Positions 22,901 through 35,670 of a DNA stretch of 64,000 nucleotides are shown piece after piece. The stretch is taken from NCBI GenBank assembly GCA_018287875.1, contig JAGVVL010000015.1, positions 1,984,001-2,048,000 of the forward strand. Reading direction: 5' to 3'. The notes below the pieces were generated by a model that was not told the origin of the DNA, did not search any database, and worked only from the letters and a program-made list of their open reading frames with translations. Made by a program: the position numbers and the translations under genes. The stretch comes from Nigrospora sphaerica. Its lineage: Eukaryota > Ascomycota > Sordariomycetes > Amphisphaeriales > Apiosporaceae. Position 1 is the stretch's first letter. Each line of letters starts with the position of its first letter.

Positions 22901-25900
22901 AAGCCGAAGATGAAGCGAGAGGGAGGAAACGGAAACCCTGGCTGGGCTTTTGCACTGCCCGGCCCAAGGAGGGCTTATGCATGGGACCCATCCCTGAAGT
23001 CTTGGCGCCACGAGGAAATCTCACCCCATCCAGTTTAAGCATAGATTTAAGCGTTGATAGCCACCGGATTTAGTTGGCTTTAGCCAAATCTTGGCTGGCT
23101 TGGCTGTAACTCTATGCGGATCGACAGGCCGATCCTGGTCACGATGGCCAGAACAAAACGCCCCCGACGGCGTAGGGAGGGCGTACTCAAAACACCCGCG
23201 CGGCTCCGGCGACCGTCGGTCAATCGGTATCTAACTGATCCCGAAGTACCGCATGTCACATCCACAGCTGGCACTAGGGCATGCCAGGGATAGCCATGAG
23301 CCGGTGAGCGAATGCTTACCTCTTGCTCCTCTCACGTTCCGGTCCTTATGTTTCGTCAAGGAAAACCGAGCCAAGAACCGATTTCCGCGGGGCACCGGCG
23401 GTCAGCACGGTAGCGCGTGTTAAACTGTACGACGAGCGCGAGTGTGGCATAAAGTGCGGACGGTCGATACACCGACGTGCTTTTGCGTTGGGAAGGCAAC
23501 CCGACATGAGGGCGGTAGGCATGCATTGAATCGTAGCGGGTGTCCAATCCCTGTCCTTTCATCGGGTCTTCCCACCCGCTTCGTCCCCCCCCCCCTCTTC
23601 CTTAAACCTCTCCGCTTCCTTCCTCATCGGGGCTGTCCGTGTGCTACGTACAACCAGCTTTAGTTGCGCTAAACAGATATGGGCCCCCGATCGAGCCCAT
23701 CCATCCCTATTGACGTATCTGTATGCACGAAGCAATGTAAGCCCGCGACTTGACCGGTTCTCGAGGACGCGACATATGATAGTTTTAAAAACATTGGCCT
23801 GCGACTATCCCCGACCGGGCCGGCTTCTAGCTTCACAGGCAACGCGACACGACACGACATTGATAGACATGGGCGAGCGTCTCTGGTCCGTTTTGCTCGA
23901 CCGCCCTTGCGACCCGCATTCGATTGGCGTCAAAAGTGAGGCAGGCTACCTCTGGCGCCTGTTGTTAGTGGCCCCAGACGCCAGGCACATGCTCCGGGTA
24001 TCCGTGTACGGAGTAACCCGTATACTATAGTGCACACCACAAGTGCTTTCTTTTTACTCTCCCGCGGGGTCGAGCTGAATAAGGCTGCGTTGCTTGGCGG
24101 GCTGACGATAGCATTGGTCATCCGCACCCATATTTTGGGGGGGGGGTTGGGCCCGGCCATGTTCCCTTTCGCATTCTTAGTGAACCCAGGGGGGTGTTTA
24201 GTGAGCTGCAGTGAATTCCCGTACCACGGCCACGGCCGACGTCCACGATCGCCTTTCGCTTTTCTCGCCGGGGGGCGCGGACTTCCTAGGCCTTTCCTCA
24301 TGTTCTGGTTTGCCGGCCACGATGTACCAACGATAGCGCCATCGCTTGCTCGGTCCACCGGGTCGGAACCCAATGATAGGCCGGCGTTTGTTGTTTGCTT
24401 GCGACGTGAGCGCCGTGGCTTGCGCTACGCTGCACCAGCTGTCCAGCAGAGCTGAAAAAACTTTGGTCGGCCGACTCGACTCGCTTCCCAGCCGAGCCAA
24501 GTTGGGGGGCTAGGGAGCCTTTCCCGACAGGTAACGGTTTTCTCACCAGCCTCGTTGGCCCTAGTCCTTAGTCGCTGGACGGTTAACGCGGCCTAGGGCA
24601 GCCAACATCTAGATCTGGATGTGGAGGATGGCCCCCTCCAGCAACCCCAGCAACCCCTTCTTCTGAATGGTCCATCTATACGGATGTGTTCTGTGTACTG
24701 TGTAGCGGACTGCCACTACCCTCGGAGTTCTGGCCGCAGCCGAAAACGAAGACGGCGGCCGTATCACGCGGGCCCAGATGAAGTGGCGCGGTCGTGCATT
24801 CGTCTTGGGATCCCCAAAGGGGAGGAAGGCAGAGTAGAAACAGGCCGAATGGGCCCATGCATTTCGCCCCCGCGAGCAATTCCTCTCGCCCTCCTTGCGA
24901 CACACGCGCGCGCGCAGCTAATCTTGGCGCCGCCGTCGCATTCCCGGGGGGATCAAGGTTTCTCACGCGAGCTTCCACCTTGCACCATCTCGTGAGCGAA
25001 TCGCCGCGATGGAAGGGCAAGTGAGAGGTGTTCGAGATAAGTCCGCGGGGGGCCCGGAAATACTGTGTACAGGAGCGCGGGCGCGCAGGCGGGTGCCGTC
25101 TCGAACCGAGGCTGCGTCACATCACACTAGGGACGGGTACACGCAATGAGCCATTTTGCAAACCCCCAGGCGCTGCTACTTTCAGCATCAGGTTGCCAGG
25201 AGATACAGCGCACATAACCCTAGTTCGTCGCTCCGTTACGCCAGGTCACACGCGAGACGGTCCGACAGGTATCCCGGCGACGGGCGCGCGCGCGCGAGGG
25301 AGAAGCCAGACGCGACACTGGATGACACAAGCGTCAGCGAGAACGGGGGGAGGTCAGGTCACACCGTCACAGAAGCTTAAGTGCGCCACACTTTCTTCTG
25401 AAGTTGTTTGTTCGTCCAAGCGGATGGACGGGTAGACCCCGTGCTTTTAGGCGGGCGGTACCCTTCCCTCGGGTCTCGGGCGCCTTAAGGGGGGGGGGCG
25501 TCTGGTCCTCCTCCCCGAGCGTGTTTTCCCGTCTACGTCTTTGTCCCCCCCCCGCACGCTTATCCGCACACGATCGATGCATACGCATTCGTACATGGGG
25601 GATGACTGTGCCCCTCTCGGCGTTGCTTTCTTCCGGCCAAGCACTTGCGCCTCCGCCAAATCGTTTTCTGCCCATCCGGGATGCGTCTGACGGGACGGGC
25701 AGATGACCGTACTCGAAGCCTAAGACGTAGATACGTACCACCAGGGTCCGACCCTTCGTTTCGGGGGCCAGTTGCCCTTCGTGTACCTCCGCGACTATCC
25801 GGCTAGAAGACCCGGTTGGCAGGCACTCTTACCTACAGCTCGCAAGACCCACTGGTTCCTTCAAAATAGTGACACGAACCAAAGCGTGAAACAAGACCGC

Positions 25901-27668
25901 GATGCTGCCGTGCGACAGCCCCGAGGTTCGAGGCCAGAGAGAAAGCAAACTCTATCTGGGTCGAAACCTCGCCTCTCGCTGCCCGGCTGGGTATGGCTTT
26001 GCAGGGTGGCTCTCGAGTATGTGCGACGGGGCGGCGTCATGGCCACGACGACCCCAACCTGCCCACGGGGCCGGAATGCAAACGCGCGAGGAGACGGCCG
26101 CCGTCTCGGCGTCCGAGGGCACAGACGACGAAGGACGACAGGGGGGGGCGCTCGAGTCCCCAGGACCCTTGCCCACCTACGGCGCAAACGTAGACGCCTT
26201 CCGGATATTGCCTCTTCCGGTTACTCCGGTCGAGGGCCAGGTCTCGCGACAGCCGCGGAGAATATATCTACTACTGCTGTGTACTCGGTATATATTCCTC
26301 AAAAAGGTACCAGGGCCGGACACACGCCCTCTCGCCCATAGTACGCGCAAAAGGGATGGAACCCAGCAAATAAGACGCGAGCCTGTCGGCTGCGCAAATC
26401 TTCGGGAAAACCGGCAAGCCAGAGGGCGCTTGGCTCGCGCGCCATCATGTCATCGTGTCCCCTGCCGTTCTGGACTGACGCAGACAAGGACAAATGGCAG
26501 AAAATGCTGTGTGTGGCAAGCCTTGGGATTGCCCACACGCCCCGTGCCACGTCGGACTTGTTTCCCAGAACGTGACGACGTCGGGAGGGGGCAGGTAGTC
26601 GGAATAGCACGCACGAGGATCGGCTCCTTGGAGGAGCTGCCCATACGCCACCTCCGACGTCGAGGAACAGGGCTCGCGCTAAGTTTCTCGACCCTAGCAC
26701 CCCTAGCGAGCGATGGCTACTTTTCCGAACTCTGCTGGGCGCACTGGGCGAGCTGGGCAGCTGGGCTATCGCTTTTCTTCTGTTCCATCGTTAGCCCACG
26801 GGTGGAGCTTCGCGCTCAGCCGCTGCCCGCCGGCATTCCCCCCCAATGGAATGAACTGATTCTCCGCTTGGTGGGCGCCGGCTACCTGAAATTGGGGCAC
26901 GCGGTGACTCCGCCGTGGGAATAAGAAATGCCCTGGCGCGCCGCCATCTGGCCGTGTCGGCACTGGGGCGCGGCAATGAAGACGAGACGGCGTGCACCCA
27001 GAGGGAAACAACGGGGGCATCATTCGTCAGCTCGTCAGATTTTCGGGCAGCTGCTGCCAGCAAACCCGTCCCGTCAGCAGGCCGCTGCGTAGGTACCATA
27101 TGTCTCGGAATACGCACAAGACTCCATATCCACGTATCCACGACAAAACTGGGTAGTATGCAAAGTAGGCACTTCTTTGCTGCCCTAGCTGCCTCCCCCC
27201 CCAAGGGCTTGGCCGCGCAAGGCCGCGTTTTGATCATATGCAGAAAAAGATGCAAGGCATGAATGACTGGCTTGTCTTTGCGTACGGGGGTACTCCGGTG
27301 GTCGCCTGCAGTCGCGGGAGACGACGGCGGCAGTTGGTTGGACCGCAAGGCCTAGTTGCAGGAAAAACCAGACCGAGGCGACGATTAGGAAGAGGGGGGT
27401 GGGAAACAGCAAGCAATATTGCCGCGTCTCTTACGGCACATGACCACACCTGGGTGAGATGTGGTTCAACTTCCCACTCAAGTTGGTCAGGCACGGAGCC
27501 AATATGCCGGCGAGAGCACTGGCGAGATCCATCGGAGCCCGTGCCGCGCCTGCAGGATGGGTTTGGCAAGGGATGACAGGGCGAATTGGGAGGAAGGAAA
27601 ACATAAGGAAAGAAAAGGAGACGCCCCCTTCGTCTTGGCCTCACCGGCGGACTTTCGTCACCGGAGCG

Positions 27669-27687
27669 AAAAAAAAAAAAAAAAAAA
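27669..27687. repeat. Homopolymer A19
   Basis: Nineteen consecutive A on the plus strand in intergenic DNA. It is not preceded by a recognisable retroelement or gene, so I do not read it as a poly(A) tail of a retrocopy. Confidence 0.85.
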
Positions 27688-28143
27688 GATGGCGCCGTCT
27701 CTTTTCTTGTCTCTACCCCCCAAGCCGTCGGGACATCCATCATGTGGCCATTTTCCCGGCTGATGATTGTATCCACGGCGGGCTTTGCACGACCAGGGCC
27801 GTCAAAGGGGGGAGAGAGAAGGCAAGTCGAGCCGGGGACCCGGCCACCCATGGTGCCATGGAATTGTTCTAGAGGGTGTGCATTTTCTTCGTCTTCCTTT
27901 GTTTTTGTCTCCCCGTCTCCCTATCCAACTCCCGAAAAGAGGGGGGCGAAGAAATGATCATGCCAGCTTAAGCTTAATTTGGCGGCATAACCGTAATCAA
28001 ATCAAGAGAGATCCTGGGTCCATCCATCCGCGCCACGCCTGCATTTCCTCCCCACTCGCGTCCCCGCCCGCACATCAGGGATGGATGTGACGCCGAGCAG
28101 GTCTTGGGGTATACAAACTCCGTATATCCGTCCTGGAATGGGC

Positions 28144-28179
28144 CGCTTGGCCCGCCTGGCCCGCTTGGCCCGCTTGACA
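28144..28179. repeat. 9-bp tandem repeat, four copies
   Basis: Four tandem copies of a CGCTTGGCC-type nonamer, with one C for T substitution in copy 2 and a diverged last copy. It lies in the gene-free flank of the WOPR regulator. Confidence 0.75.
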
Positions 28180-30293
28180 TGGCGTCGAAGGGGCTGCGCG
28201 GGCAAAACGGGAACAGCGAGGGAGCGGGCGGCTTGCCCACCCTTTGCCGACGAGCAACGCTGCTGTTTCGCCCCCAATGTCCCCCCCCCCGTTCGTCTTG
28301 CCTTGGGGCGACTATTCTCTTCGGATAGAGTGAGCGCCCTGGCCTGTCTGCTTGGGGTCCCCCGTCACCGGTGCTTGCTTCTCATGAGGTGGGTACCCGG
28401 GAAACCCATACGCTCGATCGAGCCATGCAACAGCGGGCCAGCTGAAAGCGAAGTCGCCCTCCGTACCAAGACGCCGCCCAGCCTTTCAGGCTGCCAAGCT
28501 ATCAGACTTGGAGACCACCAAGCCCGCCAAGGATCTTGGGATAAGAAGGGGGGTAAAAAATGGTCAAGCCCGCCACACGAGACCTAGACCCAAGGCAGCC
28601 AAGGCACGCAGAGGAATAGGAATGGGGGACCACAACTGTCGAGACCCCACCGCACCACCACACGCGCGCAGAACCAAACACAAACTTGCCGTCCCTATTC
28701 CTCGTGCTGACACACAGTATGACGCGGCCATCGGGAGGCGGGAAAGAGAAGGGGAAAGAGACCGCATTGGGGCTTGGGGCTGGGGGGGGAGAGGGGGCTC
28801 CATTATGGTTGGAGATGGAAATAAACCTGTCAAGCTTCGTGGGATCGGCAGGCTCGGCTACACCTATGGAGTTTCCAGACCCGGGCGAAGTCTCAACGGT
28901 CGTGCAGCCCGTGGGCCCCAAAAGTACCCTTACCTTTGCCCTGGGGCACTTATTATTCATCATCAGCCTACGCTGACGTATCTGCATCGTATGTGCATAC
29001 GAAATACCACCATCCCGAGCCCGCCGTTTTTCGCTCTCTGCACGGAACGACAAATCCCCTCGCCCCTCCAGCCCTCTCAGCCAGGCGATATCTTTGTCTG
29101 CCTAGTCATCAACTGCGTGGCGTGAGCTGAATTGATAAGGCGGGCTCCCTCTCTTTTCCAATGTAGGTCCCCCCCACCAAGTATACCCGACCTTCCTATT
29201 CCGGACGGAATCGAGGTCGGCGTTGAAGTTGATCTGCGAGCCCCGTGGTGGTTTCTATGGCGGTACACGCAGGTACCTATCCCTTACTGAGTACAGGCCG
29301 TGGGGGAAAGAGGGAGCAGAGTCGGGCCTGGCCCGCTCAGGCTCCTGTGGTGACCGAGGGGGGCCAAGCCAGGCCCTAGAGGAAGGGAGGGAAAGAAGGT
29401 GGGTGAGCCAAGCTTCGTGGGATTTCGTAGCCTGCGCGCCAATGTCGTCCGCCGTGGCCTGCTATCGAAATGTACAAGGTGTCCAGAGTTTGCCAAGGGT
29501 TGGCCAAGAGTTTCCCAGTGCCTCCACATGGTGTCACCCGTGGCCAGTGTGCATCCCCATTCGTCCGTTCCTAGGGCCTGCGAATATGCCATGGTCGTCC
29601 AGGCGCGCGCCGACGAGGTCGCCCCCCCCCCCAAAAGGGAGACGTCGTTGGACAAGGGGCGCAAGGCACACGAACAGGAGTTGATTATGGGTCCTCCGCC
29701 ACAGCCATTTCGCTACCAAACGAAAAGCCCGTGAGCCCGTGCGCCCCGTGCCAGTGACGGCGCCGTGCCTCGAGACATCTCATCAAACGGAAGCATCTCC
29801 TCCAAAGCAGTACAAGGAAAGCTGGGAATCGAACGACGTGGTACCATGGTTCCCAGCCGCCCACCTTTCCCCCCTCCCCGTCTGGTGTAGCTCAGTATAT
29901 TTCCCACGGCGGGCCTCCCAGAGCCGTCCTGGGGGGCTCCACTGTAGAAGGTAGAACACAAAGAGGAGAAGAATAGAAGGCAGGAGAGGACCCGAACGGC
30001 TCAGGCGGCGGGCCAGGCCAAAGTAGCCCGAGACGAGAGTGATGAGTGCCAAGCGCTGGCGGGCCACGCGCCGCACCTCGGCCAAGAAGACCAATGGCCC
30101 TCCTGGGCCTCCCGGCACGGCTCACGGCACGCAAAGGGGGCGGGCGCTTTTTTTGCACGCCGGCGGCTCGCTGCGTAGAGCGTGGGCTTTTGGTGTTATG
30201 AACGAGAAGGGCGTGGCCGAAGGGGCGGGTGGGTGGTGGGTGGAAGGGCAGAACGACGCGCCGATGGACCGTCGATCCCGGCCAACCTCGTAG

Positions 30294-30328
30294 CACACAC
30301 ATACACGCACGCGCACACGCACACGCAC
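30294..30328. repeat. CA/CG-rich dinucleotide stretch
   Basis: Alternating purine/pyrimidine run of CACACA and CACGCA units, intergenic. Confidence 0.7.
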
Positions 30329-30723
30329 GGGCGGGTGAGGCAGGCTCTCCTGACCGATCCATCGGCGCCCTCTCTTGATCCCATCCCTCTCCAGCCCTCT
30401 CCCCACCGTGGGCAGAGCGTGCGGGCGCGCAGGTGCGCGGACGGGAAAGTCTCCGCGGCCGTTGACGGCAGGCCGCCGTCAGGGCCGCGGGGAAGAGCCC
30501 CGCGTGCGGCGGCGACGGCAAACAGACCGAGGGGGAACCGGATCTGTCTAGTGGGATCGGCGGGCACCATCAGCATGCGGCACGGATATCCCGCCGTGGC
30601 TTGGGGCGGCGGGCTCGCTATACAGGCGCGGTTGGCTTCGCCTCGGGGATCAGCACCACGTCACAATGCGCGAGGGGGCAGCGGCCGGCAAAGCCCAACA
30701 CGACGAGAAATAAGGTTCCCCGT

Positions 30724-30741
30724 GGGGGGGGGGGGGGGGGG
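30724..30741. repeat. Homopolymer G18
   Basis: Eighteen consecutive G on the plus strand in intergenic DNA. Confidence 0.9.
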
Positions 30742-31734
30742 TTGTCGGTTGCCTCTCGCGGCCCTGTTGCTCTGCCGACCTCTTGCCCCGTGGGCCAATA
30801 CCGTGGCCGCATCACGGGCTTCGCTCGTGCGCCATGGGTGGCGTAATACGCTATGCTCAGCATCATGAGATGTTGACATCGACGGGGCTTCTTGACTGCT
30901 GCTGCGCAAAGTTACCACCACCAGGAGTTGAGGGGGGCGTGAGCCGGCCATGCGGCAATCTGGTGATGCATGACCCTCGTCCTAGCATCTCGACGAGCCA
31001 TTCTCCTTTGGGGGTGAACAGGCTCCTCAGCCTTTGGCCCTCTGCTGTGGTACGTAATGGCAAACCGCGGCCACGACCAAGACGTGAGACGTCCCTATCA
31101 AACCCGCTGCTGTCCTCACATCACGAGACGACGCGGCCCCAGGGCCTCGACTGCGAGTACATAGCGAGGCCGAAAAACGACCGTAGACCGAATGGGCATG
31201 CTGCTTTCGAGTTCCCATGAGCCGGATTGGTAGGAAGTCGGTTTTAAGTGTGAGGGTATCGAGCCAGTTGTCCTCGACTATCTAATATATCGTACATGTA
31301 CCACGAGGCAGGCGTGATTGACCCCTCGTCACTTGTTTCGAGACCCGAGAACAGCAACGTCTCGTACGGTATTGGCAGGTTTCCTCTCTCGCTCCTGGTC
31401 AGCCTGCCGCCCCCAGCATTTCTGCGCAAAACACGGTGGCCTTTGGATCTCGCAAGTCCCGCCCGTTCTGGTCGTGGAGCGGTAAGGGGTAGGCGGCACA
31501 GGCTGCCGCTACCGCAGCTCAAACCTGTCAAAGCAAGTCTCATGGGATGTCTCGGTTCCCCATGGTAGCCTGCATGTTGGGCAACCCACTTCCTGGGGCG
31601 ACCTCGGCAGATGCCGACTAAGACCCTTATGATACGGTTCCAAGTCGTGTAAGCGTGGGACAAGACAACCCCGCGGCCCAGACGAGAAAGCCGTAACGAA
31701 CCCACCAGACCTGGAGCATAGGGCATCGCCGGAT

Positions 31735-33385
31735 CTAGCAATCGCATCGGCCGTACCAACGGGGAAATGCTGTACTATCCCGGATCGTCTGGACTCCGGA
31801 GAGGTAGCAAATCAGCCGATCAAAGCCCAAGCCGAAACCGCCGTGCGGAGGGCTGCCCCAACGGCGCAGATCAAGGTACCAATCCAGGTTGTTGGCCTCG
31901 CTGACATCCATGCCGCGACTTCGCATCGACTCCAGCAGAGGCTCCAGGCGGTGTTCACGCATCGAGCCGCCAGCAACCTCGCAGAAATCCGGGACGAGCA
32001 GATCGAAGCACTCGACTGTCTCGTCCGGCCCGGAGCTGCTGGCCGGGTCGCCGTTCGCTTTCATATAGAAGGCTTTGATGGTGCGAGGGTAGTTTGTCAC
32101 AAAAACCGGCATCTCCCCTCCTCCAACCTCAACTGCGAGGTACTTTTCATGCTCTGTCTGGAGGTCCAAGCCCCATTCGGGTGGGTTGGCAAAGCGGTGG
32201 CCCACGGTTTGCAAGATGTTGATGGCTTCGGTGTACGTAATCCGCGGCCAGGAGTCCTGCACCAAGCCTCTCCAGCGGGCCTGGACTTGCTCGACGGGGG
32301 CCATGTCGGCCTCGCCTTCGGATGTCCGGGCCAACAGCTCCGTGACAACCCTAGACCCGGACAAATCATGCCCCACGTGCCTCAGCATATCTTCCACCAA
32401 GTCCATGATGGAATCGAGGCTTTCAGTAAAGGTCATTTCAGCCTCGAGCATATAGAATTCGCTGAGGTGGCGAGGCGTCTCGCTTTGCTCAGCGCGGAAG
32501 GTCGGCGACAGTGTCCACACGTTGCCGACGGCTTGGGCTAGGGCCTCAAGGTGAAGCTGTGCCGATACCGTGGCGTAGACAGGACGCCGAAAGAAGGGCT
32601 TTGGTTTCTCGCCAGGGGCTTGGCCCCCCTGGTCAGCCGAGGGGGCCACATCGAACACCTCGCCGGCCCCTTCGCAGTCCGAGGCCGTCAGGATGGGCGT
32701 GTGCGTCTGCACAAACTGACGACCGTTGAAGAAGGAGTTAAGCGAGGCGATGATCTCGGAGCGGAACCGCAGCAGAGCAGAGTTGTGGGGTATCCTGGGA
32801 CGCATGTGAGGCATTGTCCTCAAGTATTCGGGCGTTTGGTATTTCTTTTGCAGAGGGAACGTCTGCGACAGTGTCAGAACTACGGGGACCCGGTGCTAAA
32901 ACAACGGGATTGGGAAACCCGTTTTATAGACACACCTTGGCATCCGAAGCGCCGAGTATCTCTGCGCGCTGCACCTGTAGTTCGTGACTCTGCGAACGGC
33001 CCAGCGATGGGGCCCAGGAGCCATGAAGTCGGACAGCGGCCCCCACGGACAGACTAAAATTACAGAGTTAGCGACGAAGGATATGACGAATAAGTCGGTC
33101 TCATTTATCCCACCCTTCGGCCTGGTCGGCCGCCACTACAGCCTGCACCCCGTCCAGCGATGAGCCGTCGCCTAGAGTGACAAAATGGGCCCGTTTCTGG
33201 GCCCGGACAGATCGGACGTAGCCATGAACCTGGACGTTATCGACGACGCCCTCGGGTTTCCACTGCAAAAGGCCGGCGATCGATTTGGGAGCAGTGGAGA
33301 GGAGAGCGCGCGAGCTGGCGGGTGCGAAGCGCCTCGTGAGAAGATGCACCAGCGGCCGTCGCGACGTTGTGAGGATTGAAGACAT
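31735..33385 (-). CDS. SLM5: Asparaginyl-tRNA synthetase, mitochondrial (three exons)
   Basis: Class II aminoacyl-tRNA synthetase that charges tRNA-Asn with asparagine using ATP, presumably in the mitochondrial matrix (yeast Slm5 type). Exons 33114-33385, 32936-33053 and 31735-32862 join in phase to give 505 residues. The first ~35 residues (MSSILTTSRRPLVHLLTRRF...) are Arg/Ser/Leu-rich with no acidic residue, a good mitochondrial presequence. An OB-fold anticodon-binding domain follows at about 50-135 (VQVHGYVRSVRAQKRAHFVTLGDGSSL, then LSVGAAVRLHGSW). The catalytic domain carries motif 1 (FVQTHTPILTASDCEGAGEVF), motif 2 FRAEQSETPRHLSEF from residue 252, and motif 3 GGFGLGFDRLICYLSG from residue 471. 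The tail FPRWYGRCDC is typical of AsnRS. Introns are 60 nt (branch GCTAACT) and 73 nt (branch CTGAC). The start is the first ATG in the frame. It is divergently oriented to the PARG-like gene. Confidence 0.95.
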
Positions 33386-35670
33386 GGCGGGCCAACCAGT
33401 CCAAACGCCGCCCACCAAACGCGTCAGGATAAGTGGCAGCTTAGGGGCAGGCTGTCATGCGAATGTGGTCGGCCTGAACGAGGGACACGCTTGCCGGGGG
33501 CCTGAGAAGTATCGCGAGTAGGTCCCGTCTCGACCAGGCTCGGACTATGCCCATCTGGACGTGCACCTATTGATGCGGCTGTGGGATGGATAGTGGGGGC
33601 GGCTCGTCTCTTGAAGGGCAGATCATTTTTCCGCCAGCCGCCAGACGGGCTACCTAACCCAATGGGATGCTTTTCTTTTTCCTTGGCGGGCTGAACGTCT
33701 TGTACTTCCGTACTTACTGAGCCAGCCCAGGCGCGTGCGGGCGCAAGTGCAGACAATCGGTCGCTGGATTTATTTTGAGAGAGAAGCCGCGTTCGTCTCT
33801 GCCATGCCACGCGCGTGGGCCCCATGTCGCGCGTGCTGCATTGCAAGGGAGATCGGCACGCAAACCCAACCCAGGGCTGAACCGAAGGGATCGTATGATC
33901 AACAGGTTAACGAGGGTTAGCATCGCGTACCCCGTCGACAATAGGACTTCCCTGGCCGGAACCAGCACGCTGGAAACGACCCTCGAACCCTTGAACACAG
34001 TGTGTCGGTGACTGTGTGCTTAAACAACTTCGGTAGTTTGTCTCCTGCATCTGCAGTCCATCGTCTACAAGGGACAGCCATCACGCCCCGTACTTGCTTG
34101 TCATGAACCCTTGCTCCCTTGGGTACATGACAAAATGAGCACGAGACCACAGCGACTGCCTGCCAATGCCGCGGAAAGTTGTAATATGCGCGACGTTGTG
34201 TCCCTCGGCAAGTGAAGAGTGGCGCCTGCTCGAGTGCCCGCCTGTTCGAGTGCTGCTTTTGGTGCCTCAAGAGGTACTTCGACGTATGTAAGCATAGGTA
34301 CTTACGGGCACAGCAGCAGGCTGGAAGGAGGCAAGTAAACCGTACCTCTTGGGTAGAGGAAGAGGCCGAGTCTGGTACCGAGGGACTGACCTTCGGCTCA
34401 AAAGGGCCTCCTCGTTCGCTTACGTCTTTGCGTCTCCGTCCCCTAGGACGACCCGTCGTCGTGCTCCGTGGCCAGGCCATGAGCCCGTGGATCCTCGGCC
34501 GTGGTTCGCCCTTCCATCCTCGTTCTCCAGCCTCAGCAGTGCCGAACGAACGGCGTCGTGATCCCGTCCACGATGCGTTATCCATCTTGCATGAGCCTCC
34601 CATCCCATGCCCTGCCCTGTAGCGGTTTGACTTGGTTACTTTTATGCAACCTAATCGGCTTGTGCGAAGCTACCATCTCTTGTCCAGCATCACGCCAACC
34701 GCCACGGAGGCGCCTTGTCTGAGATCTGCCCGGCCGCGGATCCGGCCCGCTGCCCCCCTCTATATCTCCTAATCGATCGACTCGTCGTTTTATTCTATGT
34801 CCCCAAATAGCCGACGGGCGACCCGTGCGGGCTGCCTGAACCGAGTATGGGCGCCAACGGGAACGCCCTCGGGGCGTCTTCTCCGCCTCCTCCACCACCA
34901 CCACCTCCTCCTCCTCCCTTGCCCGTACCCGTCTTGTCTTCTCTCCTCTCGTTCGGGCGAACCGAGTCTCAGCCTGGCCGTCCGTCCGCCCGCCTGTTGC
35001 ATCCCATCGAAGCGGTCTGCATCGTTTCGTACGTATTGCTTCCCCCGGGACGCGTTCACCTTGCAGCGCGCCCCCCTCCCAAGCAAACTCGTCCCGATCC
35101 CCCAGCTCATACGAAGTGATCCCATGTCTCAACTGCCGTCACACAAAGATCTCGTACCACGCCACGGCTGCGGTCTCACTCGATCTCCAGTTGAGTTGTT
35201 ATTTCCAGAACCTTGGGAAGCGGAGCTGTCGCACGAGGCCAAATATTGTCTGGAATACTGTCATATTTTCTGCATGCGAGGCCATCTCTTTTCTTTCCCT
35301 GTTTCTTTCTGGCCGAGGACCCTCCCCAAGTCACTGTCTGGTGTCCGATGGTCTCCCTCCAAATGTTCTAGACAGGGTCGGCAGTATCATTGCGTTTCCA
35401 TATTGGCGGTTGCACAGCCGCCCCGGCCTCGCTTCTTCACCCTGCAGTCGAGGGGTGCCGGGGCTGGCGGCCCAACTGGTCGAGCCCGATGGGGTTCCCT
35501 TCCTCGTCATTGGCCATTGGAGTATAAGTCGGTCTGGTTTATAAGTATGTATATCTCGCCTGCCCATGCCATGCAATCCATCTCTCGATCGAGATAGTAC
35601 ACAGACAGATCACCACGCATCAACTTTTGCCCTCAGCCTCCAGCTTTTCCGCCCCGAACCGCCTACCCCC
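33386..35670. other. Divergent intergenic region between AsnRS and the PARG-like gene
   Basis: About 2.3 kb shared upstream region. It contains a CCT/CCA-rich tract near 34880-34920 and a TTTATAAG TATA-like element at about 35538, 130 bp before the PARG-like start. Open frames such as 34797-35597 lack any domain and follow the pyrimidine-rich composition of a promoter, so I do not call a gene. Confidence 0.6.

Larger units (their letters stand above)
17309..31734. other. Gene-free stretch of about 14.4 kb upstream of the WOPR regulator
   Basis: No supported gene between the regulator's start codon and the stop codon of AsnRS. The left end (17309 to about 18000) is its presumptive leader and core promoter, with a TATAAATA on the correct strand at 17960-17967. 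Further out are homopolymers (G16, A19, G18), a 9-bp tandem repeat at 28144-28179 and TAGGTA motifs around 19220-19300 and 20860-20882. Many overlapping open frames occur but none has a recognisable domain. I saw no tRNA and no long repeat. A long leader, non-coding RNAs or distal regulatory sites could be here. Confidence 0.55.

Noticed and set aside
25902..26924. 340-codon plus-strand open frame
   Set aside because: Composition is random-looking, overlapping frames are open on the other strand, and no domain, signal or repeat is visible.
29882..29945. tRNA-like A-box string GGTGTAGCTCAGT on the plus strand, and a GTTCGATTCCC T-arm-like string on the minus strand nearby
   Set aside because: The two elements are on opposite strands, and neither has an anticodon stem or acceptor stem that pairs.
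34797..35597. 266-codon plus-strand open frame upstream of the PARG-like gene
   Set aside because: It lies in pyrimidine-rich promoter sequence with a CCT/CCA tract and encodes low-complexity His/Leu/Pro sequence.
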